A stretch of 64,000 nucleotides of DNA. It comes from Siphonodentalium dalli (Eukaryota; Mollusca; Scaphopoda; Gadilida; Siphonodentaliidae). Position numbers and translations under genes: made by a program. The notes beneath the pieces are model-generated. The model searched no databases, was not told where the DNA came from, and worked only from the letters and a program-made list of their open reading frames with translations. Of this stretch, positions 11,960 to 24,100 are shown one piece after another (the first letter of the stretch is position 1; each line of letters starts with the position of its first letter). The stretch is taken from contig CP136061.1 in assembly GCA_032622095.1 (NCBI GenBank), positions 117,376,754 to 117,440,753 on the forward strand, given 5' to 3'.

Positions 11960-12305
11960 GCAATGTTGGTGGTGATAATGGTAAGGAAGATGACTATGGC
12001 GTTTAACAATGGTGATGATTATTATGCCGACGACGATGATGATGATGATCATGTTGATGGTGATGGTGGCCGTGATGATGATGATGATCACATCGAAGAC
12101 GATGATGATGATGATGATGGATGACGATGACAATGGTTATGATGATTATGATGACGACGACGGCGATAATGATTAAGATGATGATGCAGATGGTGATGAT
12201 GATAACATCGAAGACGATGACGAGGGTGATGATGATGACGACGGCGATGATGATGAAGATGGTAATGCTGTTGGATGTGATGATAATGATGGCAATGGGG
12301 ATGAA
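11960..12305. repeat. Imperfect GAT/GAC trinucleotide tract
   Basis: Long runs of GATGATGATGATG broken by GACGAC and GGTGAT. Open frames on both strands (Met/Ile/Ser/Pro-rich) are products of the repeat, not genes. Confidence 0.9.
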
Positions 12306-12416
12306 GACTTACGGTTAAGTATAGTATAGCTGTCGATGCTAGCTTCAGCCCACTTCATATAATATAGTCAAGATGTATATAATTGTATACCGACACACCG
12401 TGTTACCTCATATTTA

Positions 12417-13809
12417 GGGCGCGTACACATGAAGCTGCAAGAAAATATCTGCAAGAAAATATCAGGTACAATTGTACTCTGATATTTTCTTGCTGCAAAG
12501 ATTACGCCCGTGAGAAAGCGGCGGGTTAGTTGATGTTGATTGAGCTCAATGTGACTAGTGTTAGTCGTGTTTGTTGAAGTGAATTACTGCGGACAAACAA
12601 CCTATAGTCCATATCGAATATTCATAGAGTTATAAAGTGTTATGGAAAATTTAAAATGCCACCTATTTTAACGAGAAAGGAACGCGCCCTCGTCGTTGGA
12701 GTAGTGATGTGTGTTCAGGGACGCGATGAGCTCTGATGTATGTTCTCATTACTTGATATTCCAACCAGTGTAACTTGTTGCACATCTTCCTACTTTTGGT
12801 CAAAATTTTGGTTTGGTTCATCTATGCATCCCCTCTATGCATACAGTCCAAATTAAAGTAAAACAACTAAATCAAGGCATGTGAGGTACCATATTATAAA
12901 GCATCCCCATACACGCAGAGGGTTTCCGTTCGGGGTGTCCACCTTGGGAAATTCTAACTGCACCCCCCCCCCCCCTTGAATCAGAATCAGACCAAACACA
13001 AGTTTTCCAATTCCATTTGCACCCCCTTGCACCTTCAAACCTGAAACCCCACTTAGGTTGGAAAATTTACATCTGATGACAATTCCAATGACAATGTTGA
13101 CCAAATGTATGACAATATTGTTTTCTTAAATTAACTAGCAGTTTTTGACTTTTGACTGGCCACGGGGGAGGGACCAGGACACAAGCTTTCAAAGTGTTGG
13201 AAATTTCCAAACTGTCATCCCCCCTGAGGTTGGAAAGTTTCCAACTGATGACCATTTTAGACAAAAAATTTATCAAAAATAGGAAACTATGCAAATATTG
13301 GTCCAAAAACAATTAATTCCCCCAAGAATTTTTTTGAAAATCAAACTACAAAAACATTTTCAACCTTTTGTTGGTGTGAACTTTCCAACTAATGTTTTGG
13401 CAGGTATGAAATGTCCAACTGTTGAAAATATTGACCAAAGTTGGGGGGGGTGAGACACACCCAAGCCCCCTCCCTGTCGCCACGTCTCTGTACACACGTA
13501 TATACATGTATATATAATACATCAGCGGTTCTGACAACCAATATAAAATGGAAATAAGTAGTATGTTGAAACAGACGATACTATTGATGGATCATAACTC
13601 GAGTGCTTGAATTGTTACGATCATATCCCTGCGAGATTAGTTAACGGATACCGATGGCCACCTATCAAGGTGAACACATATCACCAATTGGCGATAAAAT
13701 ATCAGCGCGCTGCCTTCGTCGGATATTTTCCGCTATTATTTATTTCATTGGTCAAGTAAGTCACATGGGGCATACCTGATATTTTTTTGCTGGCCATGTG
13801 TACGCGCCC
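12417..13809. mobile_element. Nested 1.39-kb element, GGGCGCG termini with TTA duplication
   Basis: The left end is GGGCGCGTACACATGAAGC and the right end complements to GGGCGCGTACACATGGCCAG, both followed by an AGCAARAAAATATC block. It is flanked by TTA at 12414-12416 and TTA at 13810-13812. A 3-bp TTA duplication and G/C-rich ends fit PIF/Harbinger elements. No transposase is visible. It sits inside the CACTCT element and itself carries a copy of repeat family G1 (13024-13500). Confidence 0.7.
13024..13500. repeat. Dispersed repeat family G1, copy 2
   Basis: Shares GGTTGGAAAATT, CTGATGACAATTCCAATGAC, TTGACCAAATGTA and TGACTGGCCACG with 5757-6200, in the same order and orientation. Homology to the first copy ends near a T-rich tract after TGAGACACACCC. 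Confidence 0.75.
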
Positions 13810-14445
13810 TTAATCATAGTAATGTCTGACTGATTTGGATTGTTCAATTGACTAGGGTGTATTTCTCTGCAGGAATGCGCTGTACCACAGCCATAATTTT
13901 GCAGTAATTGTTACCATAAAGTTGAGAAAGGCGTCAATATCATCAAGTGTTGTATATATATCGCTAGTACCATGAGCCAAATGAAGCAAGCCAAATGCTT
14001 CAATATCATGACAATCTATTAGTTATTATAACAAAACCCCAAAGTGTTCGCAACGCCGCGATATAGGCAAGGTAGCCAACATCTTATCATTATATGCGCT
14101 ATTTCGTTGCTGCGAAATGGGCCGAACGTTCAATGTAATGTGGACAGTTGGTTTGTGGTTCCGTGAGCCCGATAACCAGAACTGAGTCGTTTTATTTAAA
14201 AAATGTGCAATGTTCAGGTACCATTTATTTTAGAATTGTTACCTATATTATACTCTAGTGTAGTTCTTATAAAGGTTCCACGAAGAACCATGTTATAAAC
14301 AGGGTTCTCTGTGGAACCTTATGATATGGTTCTTCAGTAGAACCTTATGATGGGGTCCTTTGGAGCACCAAATAAGGTGCTCCTATTGTGACAAGGTGAG
14401 GAACCTTTTTGGGTTCTCTGAAGGACTTCTGGTTCTAAGAGTGTG

Positions 14446-15047
14446 TCACGGCTGAGAGTCACAGCAATTTTTTTTTTTCACATAAAATTATACAAACGCT
14501 CTAGTCTCTCTGTATTTCTACCACATCGGGAATAAACTTACACGGAACGCTCCTTATTATTCCATGCCGAAGACTGTTTTAGACCCAAATATCCTGAATT
14601 CGATCACTTGAATTAAATCTTTCTGTTGCATACGTGGGTCGAATAATACTGTTCTGCGTATTTATCGACCTATGTTAATCCCTGGCAACAGACCGCGATG
14701 TAACAAAATCGAGCATAACATTTGGACATTTACCCCCCCCCCCCCCCACCAAGCGCCTTTAAACTATAGTATTATCGATAATTCCAGCGACGCCGATCGT
14801 ACCACTATTAAAACACAACGTCTGAACTACTCATAATTTTAAAGGCCCACTTAATTTTCGAATCACCAGCTCACAGTATATATAACAGATTCCATAGTAT
14901 ATACCATTTGAAAGAGGAAGCTCCAAAACATTGTATTTCTAACTTATCCGGTCAAATAAACTATGAACAGGTTGTTTTTGTCAAGGTACCGACATGTGTT
15001 AATTTAGATATGATCTGTATCGCAAGAGGAATAACTATATCTCTTAG
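14446..15047. other. No gene seen; upstream of first visible exon
   Basis: This stretch holds a C-run at about 14732-14748 and ordinary AT-rich DNA. The missing first coding exon and the promoter of the pseudokinase gene may lie here or further 5', but I cannot identify a start codon context, TATA element or donor with confidence. Confidence 0.5.
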
Positions 15048-15148
15048 TTGTGCAATATGATACATCCCGTGGCAACTTACGAGGGAAGTCTTGGGGTGAA
15101 GTTCGTTTGTTGAACTTGTTATCTGAACATTTTCTAAGGGAACTACTA
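15048..15148 (+). CDS. Pseudokinase exon: degenerate Gly-rich loop
   Basis: The acceptor is ctcttag at 15041-15047 and the donor GTAAAT follows 15148. Two bases complete a codon from an unseen upstream exon, then 33 codons read on. The segment RGKSWGEVRL sits where GxGxFGxV is expected: the first and second loop glycines are Arg and Lys, Phe is Trp, and the last Gly and Val are kept. The end, EHFLRELL, aligns without gaps to the stretch that precedes VAIK in MELK, and the exon ends in phase 0, exactly matching the phase-0 start of the next exon. The stop at 15032-15034 and the lack of an ATG show this is not the first exon. There is an insertion of about four residues between VRL and the His relative to MELK. 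It is less certain than the following exons because it is short. Confidence 0.68.
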
Positions 15149-18100
15149 GTAAATATTGAGCAAATAAAGGGTTCACCAGGTCAGGCACATCCTGAATTCA
15201 TCTATTATAGTTATAAATCCACAATTTACCTGTTCTTGTGGAAACTATAGGACCGCACATGCAGTGCACAGTCAAATTGCACTCGTAGCAGCGTTATTGC
15301 AAATTTTCAGTCTCCCGATAACATTTGTTTTGCAACCTTTTGCGCTTGCTTATTTTAGTTAATAATGACACAAGGTAGCATTTCTAAATGTACCAACATT
15401 ATCAACCAATCGCTCCTTCGTAACAACAGTTAAACCAATTGAATGTTAGTTGACTTCCATATCGTGTGCAATCATGATTAATATATTTCGCACGGGTCGA
15501 GGCATGTTATTTCGTCCCATAAACAAACATGGGACCGATTTAGTATGACACTGACTTATAATGCCGTAATTAATCGACTTCTTAACCACAGCAGAATTAT
15601 GGGTAACTTTTCAGGATTTAGTCGGAAATATGGCTTGTTGCCATTCATCGGAAAGCTCTCGCCGAGAGCTTTCCGATGAATGGCAACAAGCCATATTTCC
15701 GAAAAGTTACCCATAATTCTGCTGTGGTTAAGAAGTCGATTAATTGGGGCATTACTGTATGCCTTTTGTATCGAATTCACTAAACGACGATAATCATAGT
15801 TCCCTATGGATATAACTATAATAGTTGAATTCTGGATGTGCCTGACCTGTTAACTGAGTTCATTGTACTTCAGGTGGTCGTGCGGATATACGATAAAGGT
15901 ATCCTGAACCACGCTCCAGAGATGAGGGAAACTCTGAAATGTCGATCAGTGTTTTCTCAGAAGCTTCAACATCCGAACATTGTTCAGCTTTATGAAGTTC
16001 TGGAGACCAATAACAACTACTATTTCGTCGAGGAGGTCTGTTCTGGAGGACCCTATCTAGATTATCTAAATTCAAGGTAATCCCTAGTCCCAATTTCCCT
16101 TCGACTTAACCCTTTCATGACGGGATCAGCGCTGGTGCAGCATTAAATACCATGTTCCAGTGCATTCTCTTGTATATAGACGAATCTCCCACATATCTCG
16201 CATATATTAAGATAATGCACTGGCTTACAAGGTCAAGGTAAATATTGTTAGGCCAATGTATTATTATCTTATATATGCGAGGCTCACTCTCATATATACG
16301 ATAATACATTGGCAGAGGGTTTTTATCAAACTTTCAGTACGCTCCAGTCATCAAAAGGGTTGAACCAGCTTGTGGTATCTTTTAGTTTAGATGCTCGTGT
16401 ACGTCAATAATTCGTTTCCTTACTCCCTTACTCGTATATTTATATAGCTGAGATTAACCAAAGTCACTCCCTCCATTATAATTACTGATGACGCTGATAA
16501 CATATCAGTATTAACCCTTTCTATACCAGGTGGATATCCCAGTCAGTTACAAAGTGTACATCGAAATGGTCTATTATTTTTTGGAGGGATGTTAAGGTGA
16601 TAAAAGCAGACGAAAGATAGAGTCCTATTATTGAGGGAAATGTTTAGTTAATAAGTTCAACAAACGACCTCATCATTGATTCTTTATTTTTTTTTAAAAG
16701 GTTAGCCATAAAATAAATCGGTAATTTAATCACAAACAAATATACAGTTTATCACATTGTTTACGTTAAAATGCGAAGTCGTCTTTTACCAACACACACG
16801 TGATTGCTTCTAGATACATAGTATAATCTAAATACACAGTATTTTAACATCAAATATAGATTATAGTCCGTTATTGTGACCAAAGAATATCACTCTTTCT
16901 GATAAATATAGCATTTTATGTTGATATGTATTGGACGAAGTTGAGTTTAATTGACAGAACATCTCTGTCTGAGCATAAACTTTCCTCTGATATACATGTA
17001 GGAGAGTAATGGGAGGGATATTCGACGTACTAACCGGCATCTTTGTATACTTTATTGCTAGACGTGATTAATGTATGCACATATTATCAAATGTGGATTG
17101 GTATGCGACAACGGGGGTTAGGTTCGACAACTCTGTATGCCACCCAGTCCAAGGAAAATCGACGCATGCATCTAGAACAACAGAGCTATCATAATTGGTT
17201 TAAATAGAAGGAAACGTGGAATATGTGACCCCAAAATGAAACCCCGCCCGATATGACAGACAGCAGATATATGTCAGGTGATTGGTAATTCGCTGCATGT
17301 ATGTGCAGGTAAATTAGGGGATAAACGTGCGGTCTGATGTGATTTTGGGACGTTTATCGGTGGGTTTTACACAATGGAAAATGCAGTTTTACCGGCGTAA
17401 TCATGTCGATGTCATGCGATTGGTTTCGGAAGACTTGTTTAAATTTAAACGGGTTGTCTGAATAATTCACGGAATCAAACCGATCGATGTGCGACTCAAC
17501 AATACGTCAAATACCCCACTATTTACATTGTGTCCATAGGAACGAATGTACTTCGGGGATAAACGATTCAGATATCTTTTTATCAGTGAGCAGGATCCTA
17601 GTTTGTACGCATGCTTCACGCTACGTAAATCATGATTTAGCCACGCCTGGGTAACTGACCAATTAGCGCCGCGGAAATTGGATTTACCTTTTATCAGAGT
17701 GAATGAGTGAATTAAAAGTGCTAATATCCAGACTCTTGTGAATACTAAGTTTAGTTATGATATGTGGTTGTTTGCCCTTCATCTGTTCAATATATAGGCA
17801 CATCCGATTCAACAACATGCCTGACATTGTTGCATCAATGTTTTATGCCAGAAAATAGTGAAATTGAATCTGTATACACTTTGGAAGGTATCTGGTCAGC
17901 TGTATTACCATGGGTCGAGTGGTGAAGAACGTTCTTAATATTATTCACTAAAACTGATTCTCACTACCTTACATTGTATGTTCTTGTGTCGAGTGGCGGA
18001 GACGGCTCATTGTGTCTCAGGTTGTCATATCTAGAACGGTGAACCACAATCTGCCAATACAGGTAGGGCGTGCAATAAACTCTGTCAGACCCAATAGGGA

Positions 18101-21100
18101 GCCTCGCATATATAAGAGATGGATTGGCACAGGGTTTTCGCCAAATTTCAGGAAGCTCCAGTTATGGAAGTGTTCATAAGAGGTGCTGGTGATAAGGTAT
18201 CATCGACTGGAAAGTTTGACTAATTTTATTCTTAAATCTGATCGTTGAACCTTTTACCGTTCGTATTACATGACGTCATGACCGTCCTTGACATCTGTTT
18301 CAGGGGATGTTTGAGTGAACTGGAAGTGAGGCGGTACGTTCGTCAAGTCATATCGGCTGTCGATCACATCCATCAGTCGTCATTCGTGCACAGGTGGGTC
18401 CGTATACTCTACATGTAAACGACCATCTAGGCCCTAAGTTGGGCAACCGGGTATAGACCAGGCAAACATGGACATAGGTGTCGCCAGTAGAAGGAATTTG
18501 TGAGAACTACATTTTTGGTTAGCATAAATATTTAGCATTCGGAATATATACGTATGTTGGATTTGTCATATATGCGGACTTTTTTCTTATCGCGTGGTTT
18601 TCTTGATGCACCCGATAAAAAAATTGGCCACCATATTGGCAGTCATCTTGGGGTTAATTAGCCACTTTTTAACCTCAAGGTGGCATGGAATTTCAGTACA
18701 CACCACTTACCCCCACCACGCTACATGCATTTCTGTTTTACCTTCCGGGGAGATAACAAAATGCGTTTTAGATTATATTTTGGGGGAACAATCTAAAATT
18801 TATTCGAGTCAGGAGGTACATCATATTGAAACCTATATACTACTCTATGCTTTATAGGTCTATTAACGGTCGTTGTGTTAATTATGCATTGTGGAATGTA
18901 ATCTTGCGTTCTCTGTGACTCATGCCACACCCTGGCGCCTCTTAGCTTTTGGGGAGGGTTTATTTTTCTGTCTTTGAGACAAAATATTGCGATCAACAGA
19001 GATAAGTGATACATTAAAATGTAACTAATCGGCAGTTGTTTCCCATAGTATAACATAATTGAGCATAGCTTTCTTATTGTAGGTTTTATATGAAACGAAA
19101 GACAACTTATTGCGTGAATCCTCGTATATTTATGGCCCAAAAAACTTATTTGACGCCACGGACGGTCATGACTGTCTTTCCGAGATACAATACATACATG
19201 TATTACCTTACTGTTGTCATCGCCCCATTCTCACGTATTAAAAGGGGACAAATATGGTCTGTCATGTATGTCGGCTTTATTAAAAAAAATGACAGATTTT
19301 ATTCATCGGGTGCCTCAATAAAACTACGCGGTGAGAAAAAAAGGTCCGCCTATCTGACAAATCCAACATACGTTTTCCGAAAATAAGTGTTTGTGCTAAC
19401 CAAATATATAGTTCTCACAAAATCCCTCTCCATGCGACACCTATGTCCAATTTGGCCTTCACCAATTTTTACGGATGTCCCCGCGCGTGACATGGTGGTA
19501 TGGTCGTGTGTCGCAGGCTGGACTGGACGAAGACGTCATGGAATAAAACCCTGATATGGACACAAAGAAAATCGTGATCTTAAAGATACGGGCGGCGTTG
19601 GCGGTGGGTATGCTGTTAAAATATTCACCTCCGTCAAAAACCGCCATAAACAGAAAGAATAGTAAAATATAGACAGACTTTGTTCTTATACCAATCAGAA
19701 ATATGGCATAAACAGTATATTATTTTCAAATGTTTTCATTTGTTATGTAAACAAAAGCAAAAAACGTTACAAAACCTGGCTTTTGTTTAGATCCGGATAT
19801 GGTAAACATAAAGAGCGTTATTTGTACTGTTTTTCTGATATGGAAAAAATAAAGAGCGTTTATATCATTTGTGTGTGATTAACCAATAGAATTGCGCTGT
19901 GTTATGTAAACAGAAGCAAAACTTCTGTAACACGATCAGGCTATTGTTTACGTACACCACCGTATACGACTTGACGACATTATACTACACTCTTATAACT
20001 AATGTGTAGAAACGATTACACATCAAATGTGTAAAGCCGGTTAATACACATAGCAATGTGTAGTTTTACATACAAATACATTGACAAGTGCCGTTCTACA
20101 CATAATGTGTATATTTTGTTACACATAATTGTGTAAGAACGTAGACATGCGCATTGCGATGCCTTCAGTTTCATAGTCTGCTACGTGACGGCCATATTGT
20201 TTGAGTATATTTTTTGGAATACAATCTACAGCGATCGTAGACAAGGACGTAAGTTCAGAATTCCAATTTGTGGGTTTATTATTAATAGTAAATGAGGATT
20301 TATTTGTTAAAACTTTCATGGCGATTACTGCCCTTAGACTCTTGTTATGATTGTTGTAATAATACTAATATTATGCAATCACGCCTCGACTCTGGTTTGT
20401 TCATTCAAAGCAAAAACTCACAGTAAAGAACAAAATACTACATACCACTATGCGCCATGAATGTTTTACCATATAAATCTGCATATATCTTTAATACTAT
20501 ACCCACAGGTCGGACTACTGAACTTGCATTTCTTGTCTACAAACTGTGTGTGTAAGAACCTACACAAAATGTGTAAGGGATATGTGTTGATTTTATACAC
20601 ACAGCTGTGTATAAATGTGTAAACAATTACCCATTTATGTGTAAAAATTGTTACACAATTTGTGTACGAATATGAAACTACACATATACTACACAAATAT
20701 GTTTAAGATCAAAATTGAATAATGATTGTGTAGCAGGGCTACACATTTTGTGTAGAAAACCTACACATTAGTCATAAGAGTGTATTTACGCGCTGATTAT
20801 ATATGTTTGGCATATGAACAAAACTATATATTTTTTAACATTCCTTCTGTTGATGGGGATTTGAACAAATATGAATATTTCTGCAACGAACGCCGCCCGT
20901 GCCTTTAAGCGTCATCTGAGTTGTGGGACATCACAATGTGCCATTCCGGTCGTAACATGATAATTTCGATAAGAAATGATTGATAATTTGTTCATGCATA
21001 TACAAAGCAAAGATCACATCAGCTGAGCCTCCACCCATCCACAAATACATCTGCAATTCTATATTCGCGTGTATATACCAGAATGTGTACATGAATAATG

Positions 21101-24100
21101 AATCGATATGATTTGTTCTTTACTTCGTATGTGCGTGAACAAATTATAATTTATATACATATACATGTACTTCTACGTGGACTTCATATACCAATCCCGT
21201 AGACTATTCATGTCATAGAACTGAGAAAACTCCGCATAAAATTGTGTTCGGCATTGATTTATAAAGAGCTTTCCTTGTTAATCTTATTTCTGGTACGGTA
21301 AAAATAAAGAGCGTTTATCTTACTTCTGTGTGGAAAGAAGGAAAAGCGCTGTAAAATGGAAACGCCTTTAGCAAGTGTGTCCATAGTACATGTACATGTA
21401 TATTAAAGTATGTATAGATATATAATTATTGTATCCACATGCCTTATCCCTCCTTCCAAATTACGATGCCATACCATGTTGTTTTGGATATTAAAATGAG
21501 CCACGTGCGTTTATCCATTTTACACCTCTCAAATTTGCTTCTATAAACTGGGTGTGCCTGTAAATAAAATAAAATAAACAGACGGTGAGTACAGCTGATA
21601 TATATATGTGAGATTTTGTTTTAATTGTCTTTGTACCGTTTGTTGCATGTACATGTAGCGTACCTGCATGGTTGTAAATTGATTCGTTTCTGCGAAACAT
21701 TACTCCCATGCACATGACTAGATTTGAATATTTCAGAAAATTGACATTGGAAAATATGGTTCTCGATAGCAGAGGAAACATCAAAATCAAAGGTATGTTT
21801 TTCTAATAAAAACAAGACAAAAATTTGACTCCTTAAATATATTATTCGAACGAACGATCTTCGATATATGTAAATACACGAAAAAGTGTTATTTGATTTT
21901 GAAACTAGTGAATTTACTTCTAAAAAATGGTGAATAACTCCAGAACGGAAAACGTGAAGAAAACAATTGAACACTCCACTGAACGTCCTTATGCATAGAA
22001 AATTACATTAAGATCCGACAATCGGTAGTGAAGATATCTTCTCGAACGGACACAAAAAACCCAACATTTCAGATAAACAATGATAAATAACCCTAGAACG
22101 GAAAACCCGAATAAAATTAGTTGAACACTCCTCTGAATGTCATCATAGCGGTGAACATCTATATCAAATTTCATTGAGATCCGCCAACCTGTGTCTGAAA
22201 TATCTGTTCTGATGGTGAAAATACCAACATTTCCAGATAAATTGAGAGGAATAACTCTAGGACGGAACGATATAATCGCATGTCCTCTACATTCACACGC
22301 TTAGGGTCCGTAAGAATCAGTACAAATCACGATACTGTTTACACGAATGTTTCAAAGGTTCATCAAGCAATAATTGAAGCCTCTACTTCATACAAAAACA
22401 ATCAACCCGCCTGCGTCACTTCAAGGCGACTACAAGCTCGTGCGTGTTATATTGGGCGCACTTTCACTTCCAGTTGTCGGGTTTTCCAATCAGATGTTTT
22501 GGCGCAGGTTTGTTTATATATGTGCGTGATTTTATTTCGGGCTCATTTGCATTGCGCTGTCAATTCAACTATTTTAATACTGACAACAGTCTAAGAGCAA
22601 GTTCGGTTTGATTGGCAGTAAATCTACTGGTATATGAGTATAAGGAATGACTGGAAGATCGATCGGGGTCATTAGGGTTTTGAGTAATTAAACAAAAATT
22701 GTGTGAATCCCTTCACACTTTGTTTAGTTACTTTGCCGGGCAAAATCCAATGATCCCAATCGATTGTCCAGTCATTATACTTATTAAACACTCCATTGAA
22801 TGTCCTCATAGTATTGAACATCCATACCAAATTTCATTGACGTCTGACAACCGGTGGTTGAGATATATGCCCGGATGGGAGGACGGAGTAATCGTAATCC
22901 AGTATACCCACCACTTTGGTTATGGGGTATATTTAGTATTTATACGTGTTTTCTTTAAAAGGGCATAGAAAATAATTTTAGCGGAATTTGCGCGGAAATC
23001 AGGCACCTGGTGTGATCTTAAATAATTCGAGAATGCTGAACAAAATTTACCGCGTCATTGACTTTGAAAATCGCGAAATAAAATGGCTGCCAAAAAGATT
23101 CAAAATGTCACACGTATATCGTTGTTCGCGCAATATAAATCGGAAAATGTATACACATGTATGTATTTTTATTATGCTAGGACATTATGCGACTTTGTAG
23201 ATACACTAGCCACTCACTATCCAAGATGGCTTCCGGAAGTGGAAAATGTCACTATTTTCGAGCTTGCATCTTTCGGTTCAGCGTTTTGTGTTTTTGAAAT
23301 GATGGCAAATTCAGAATAATATATATTATAATTCATGTAAACACACAACTGGAGCCAAAAAATATAAACGCCATTTGTTGGATCCCAGAACCTTTCGGTT
23401 CCTCAATAAGTTATTTTAAAGAAGTTTCGCAGCAATCGCATTCGAAACTCTAACGATGTTGTAAGTGGTTACAACAGAAGTTGAAGAACTCAAGCATATA
23501 GATAAGAACAATTATCTCTTATGAAATAGTGTGACTGATACTCAGAAGACGGTGATTATAGCCTAACTATACCCGTATTCATTGACAAATCGATTTTTTC
23601 GCTACCCAAACATTGGAACCGGCATTTGAAACACTTAATATTTTTTGATTACATATACTCCGGCATTATTCGTGGTTGTGTGAAACAGATAGCATATTGT
23701 GATCAAGTATTTATACCAATCATGCTGTCTAATAATGCATGCAAATATTCAGGTTATCACTCGAGTTTCTGCATTTCTTGATCTTCAAAACAACTGATAT
23801 CTAAGGACCGGATTCTAATTCCCCCATAACATTGTTGGATTCTCGCCATATTTTACTTTATTAAGTTCAATTTCTCTTCAACTTGGTTAAAATATAACGA
23901 AAGTCGGCAAATGATAACCCAACCAAAGTGCTGTCCATTGATATCATAACTGTTGAATTACATACAATAGAACCGTCAAAATTGTGAATATAACAGATAA
24001 GTCACCACAGTCGGCCCCCAAACTCCATGCAGGGTTTACCTCCCTTGGTGACTCGGTAAGGCCGCTGCTATCGGCGACATTTTACCCACATTTGGTGGAC

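Larger units (their letters stand above)
11462..14443. mobile_element. 2.98-kb element with CACTCT termini and TG target duplication
   Basis: The left end is CACTCTAAGAATTAAGGGTT and the right end complements to CACTCTTAGAACC. It is flanked by TG at 11460-11461 and TG at 14444-14445. Both subterminal regions (11475-11620 and 14265-14440) carry many GGGTTCT / AGAACC motifs, like the clustered transposase-binding motifs of CACTA (CMC) elements. No transposase frame is visible, and about half its length is a nested element (12417-13809) plus a GAT-rich tract. Assignment to the CMC superfamily rests on the CACT ends, the 2-bp duplication and the subterminal repeats, and is an inference. Confidence 0.6.

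Noticed and set aside
11942-12358. Met/Ile/Ser-rich frames on both strands
   Set aside because: Products of the GAT/GAC trinucleotide tract.
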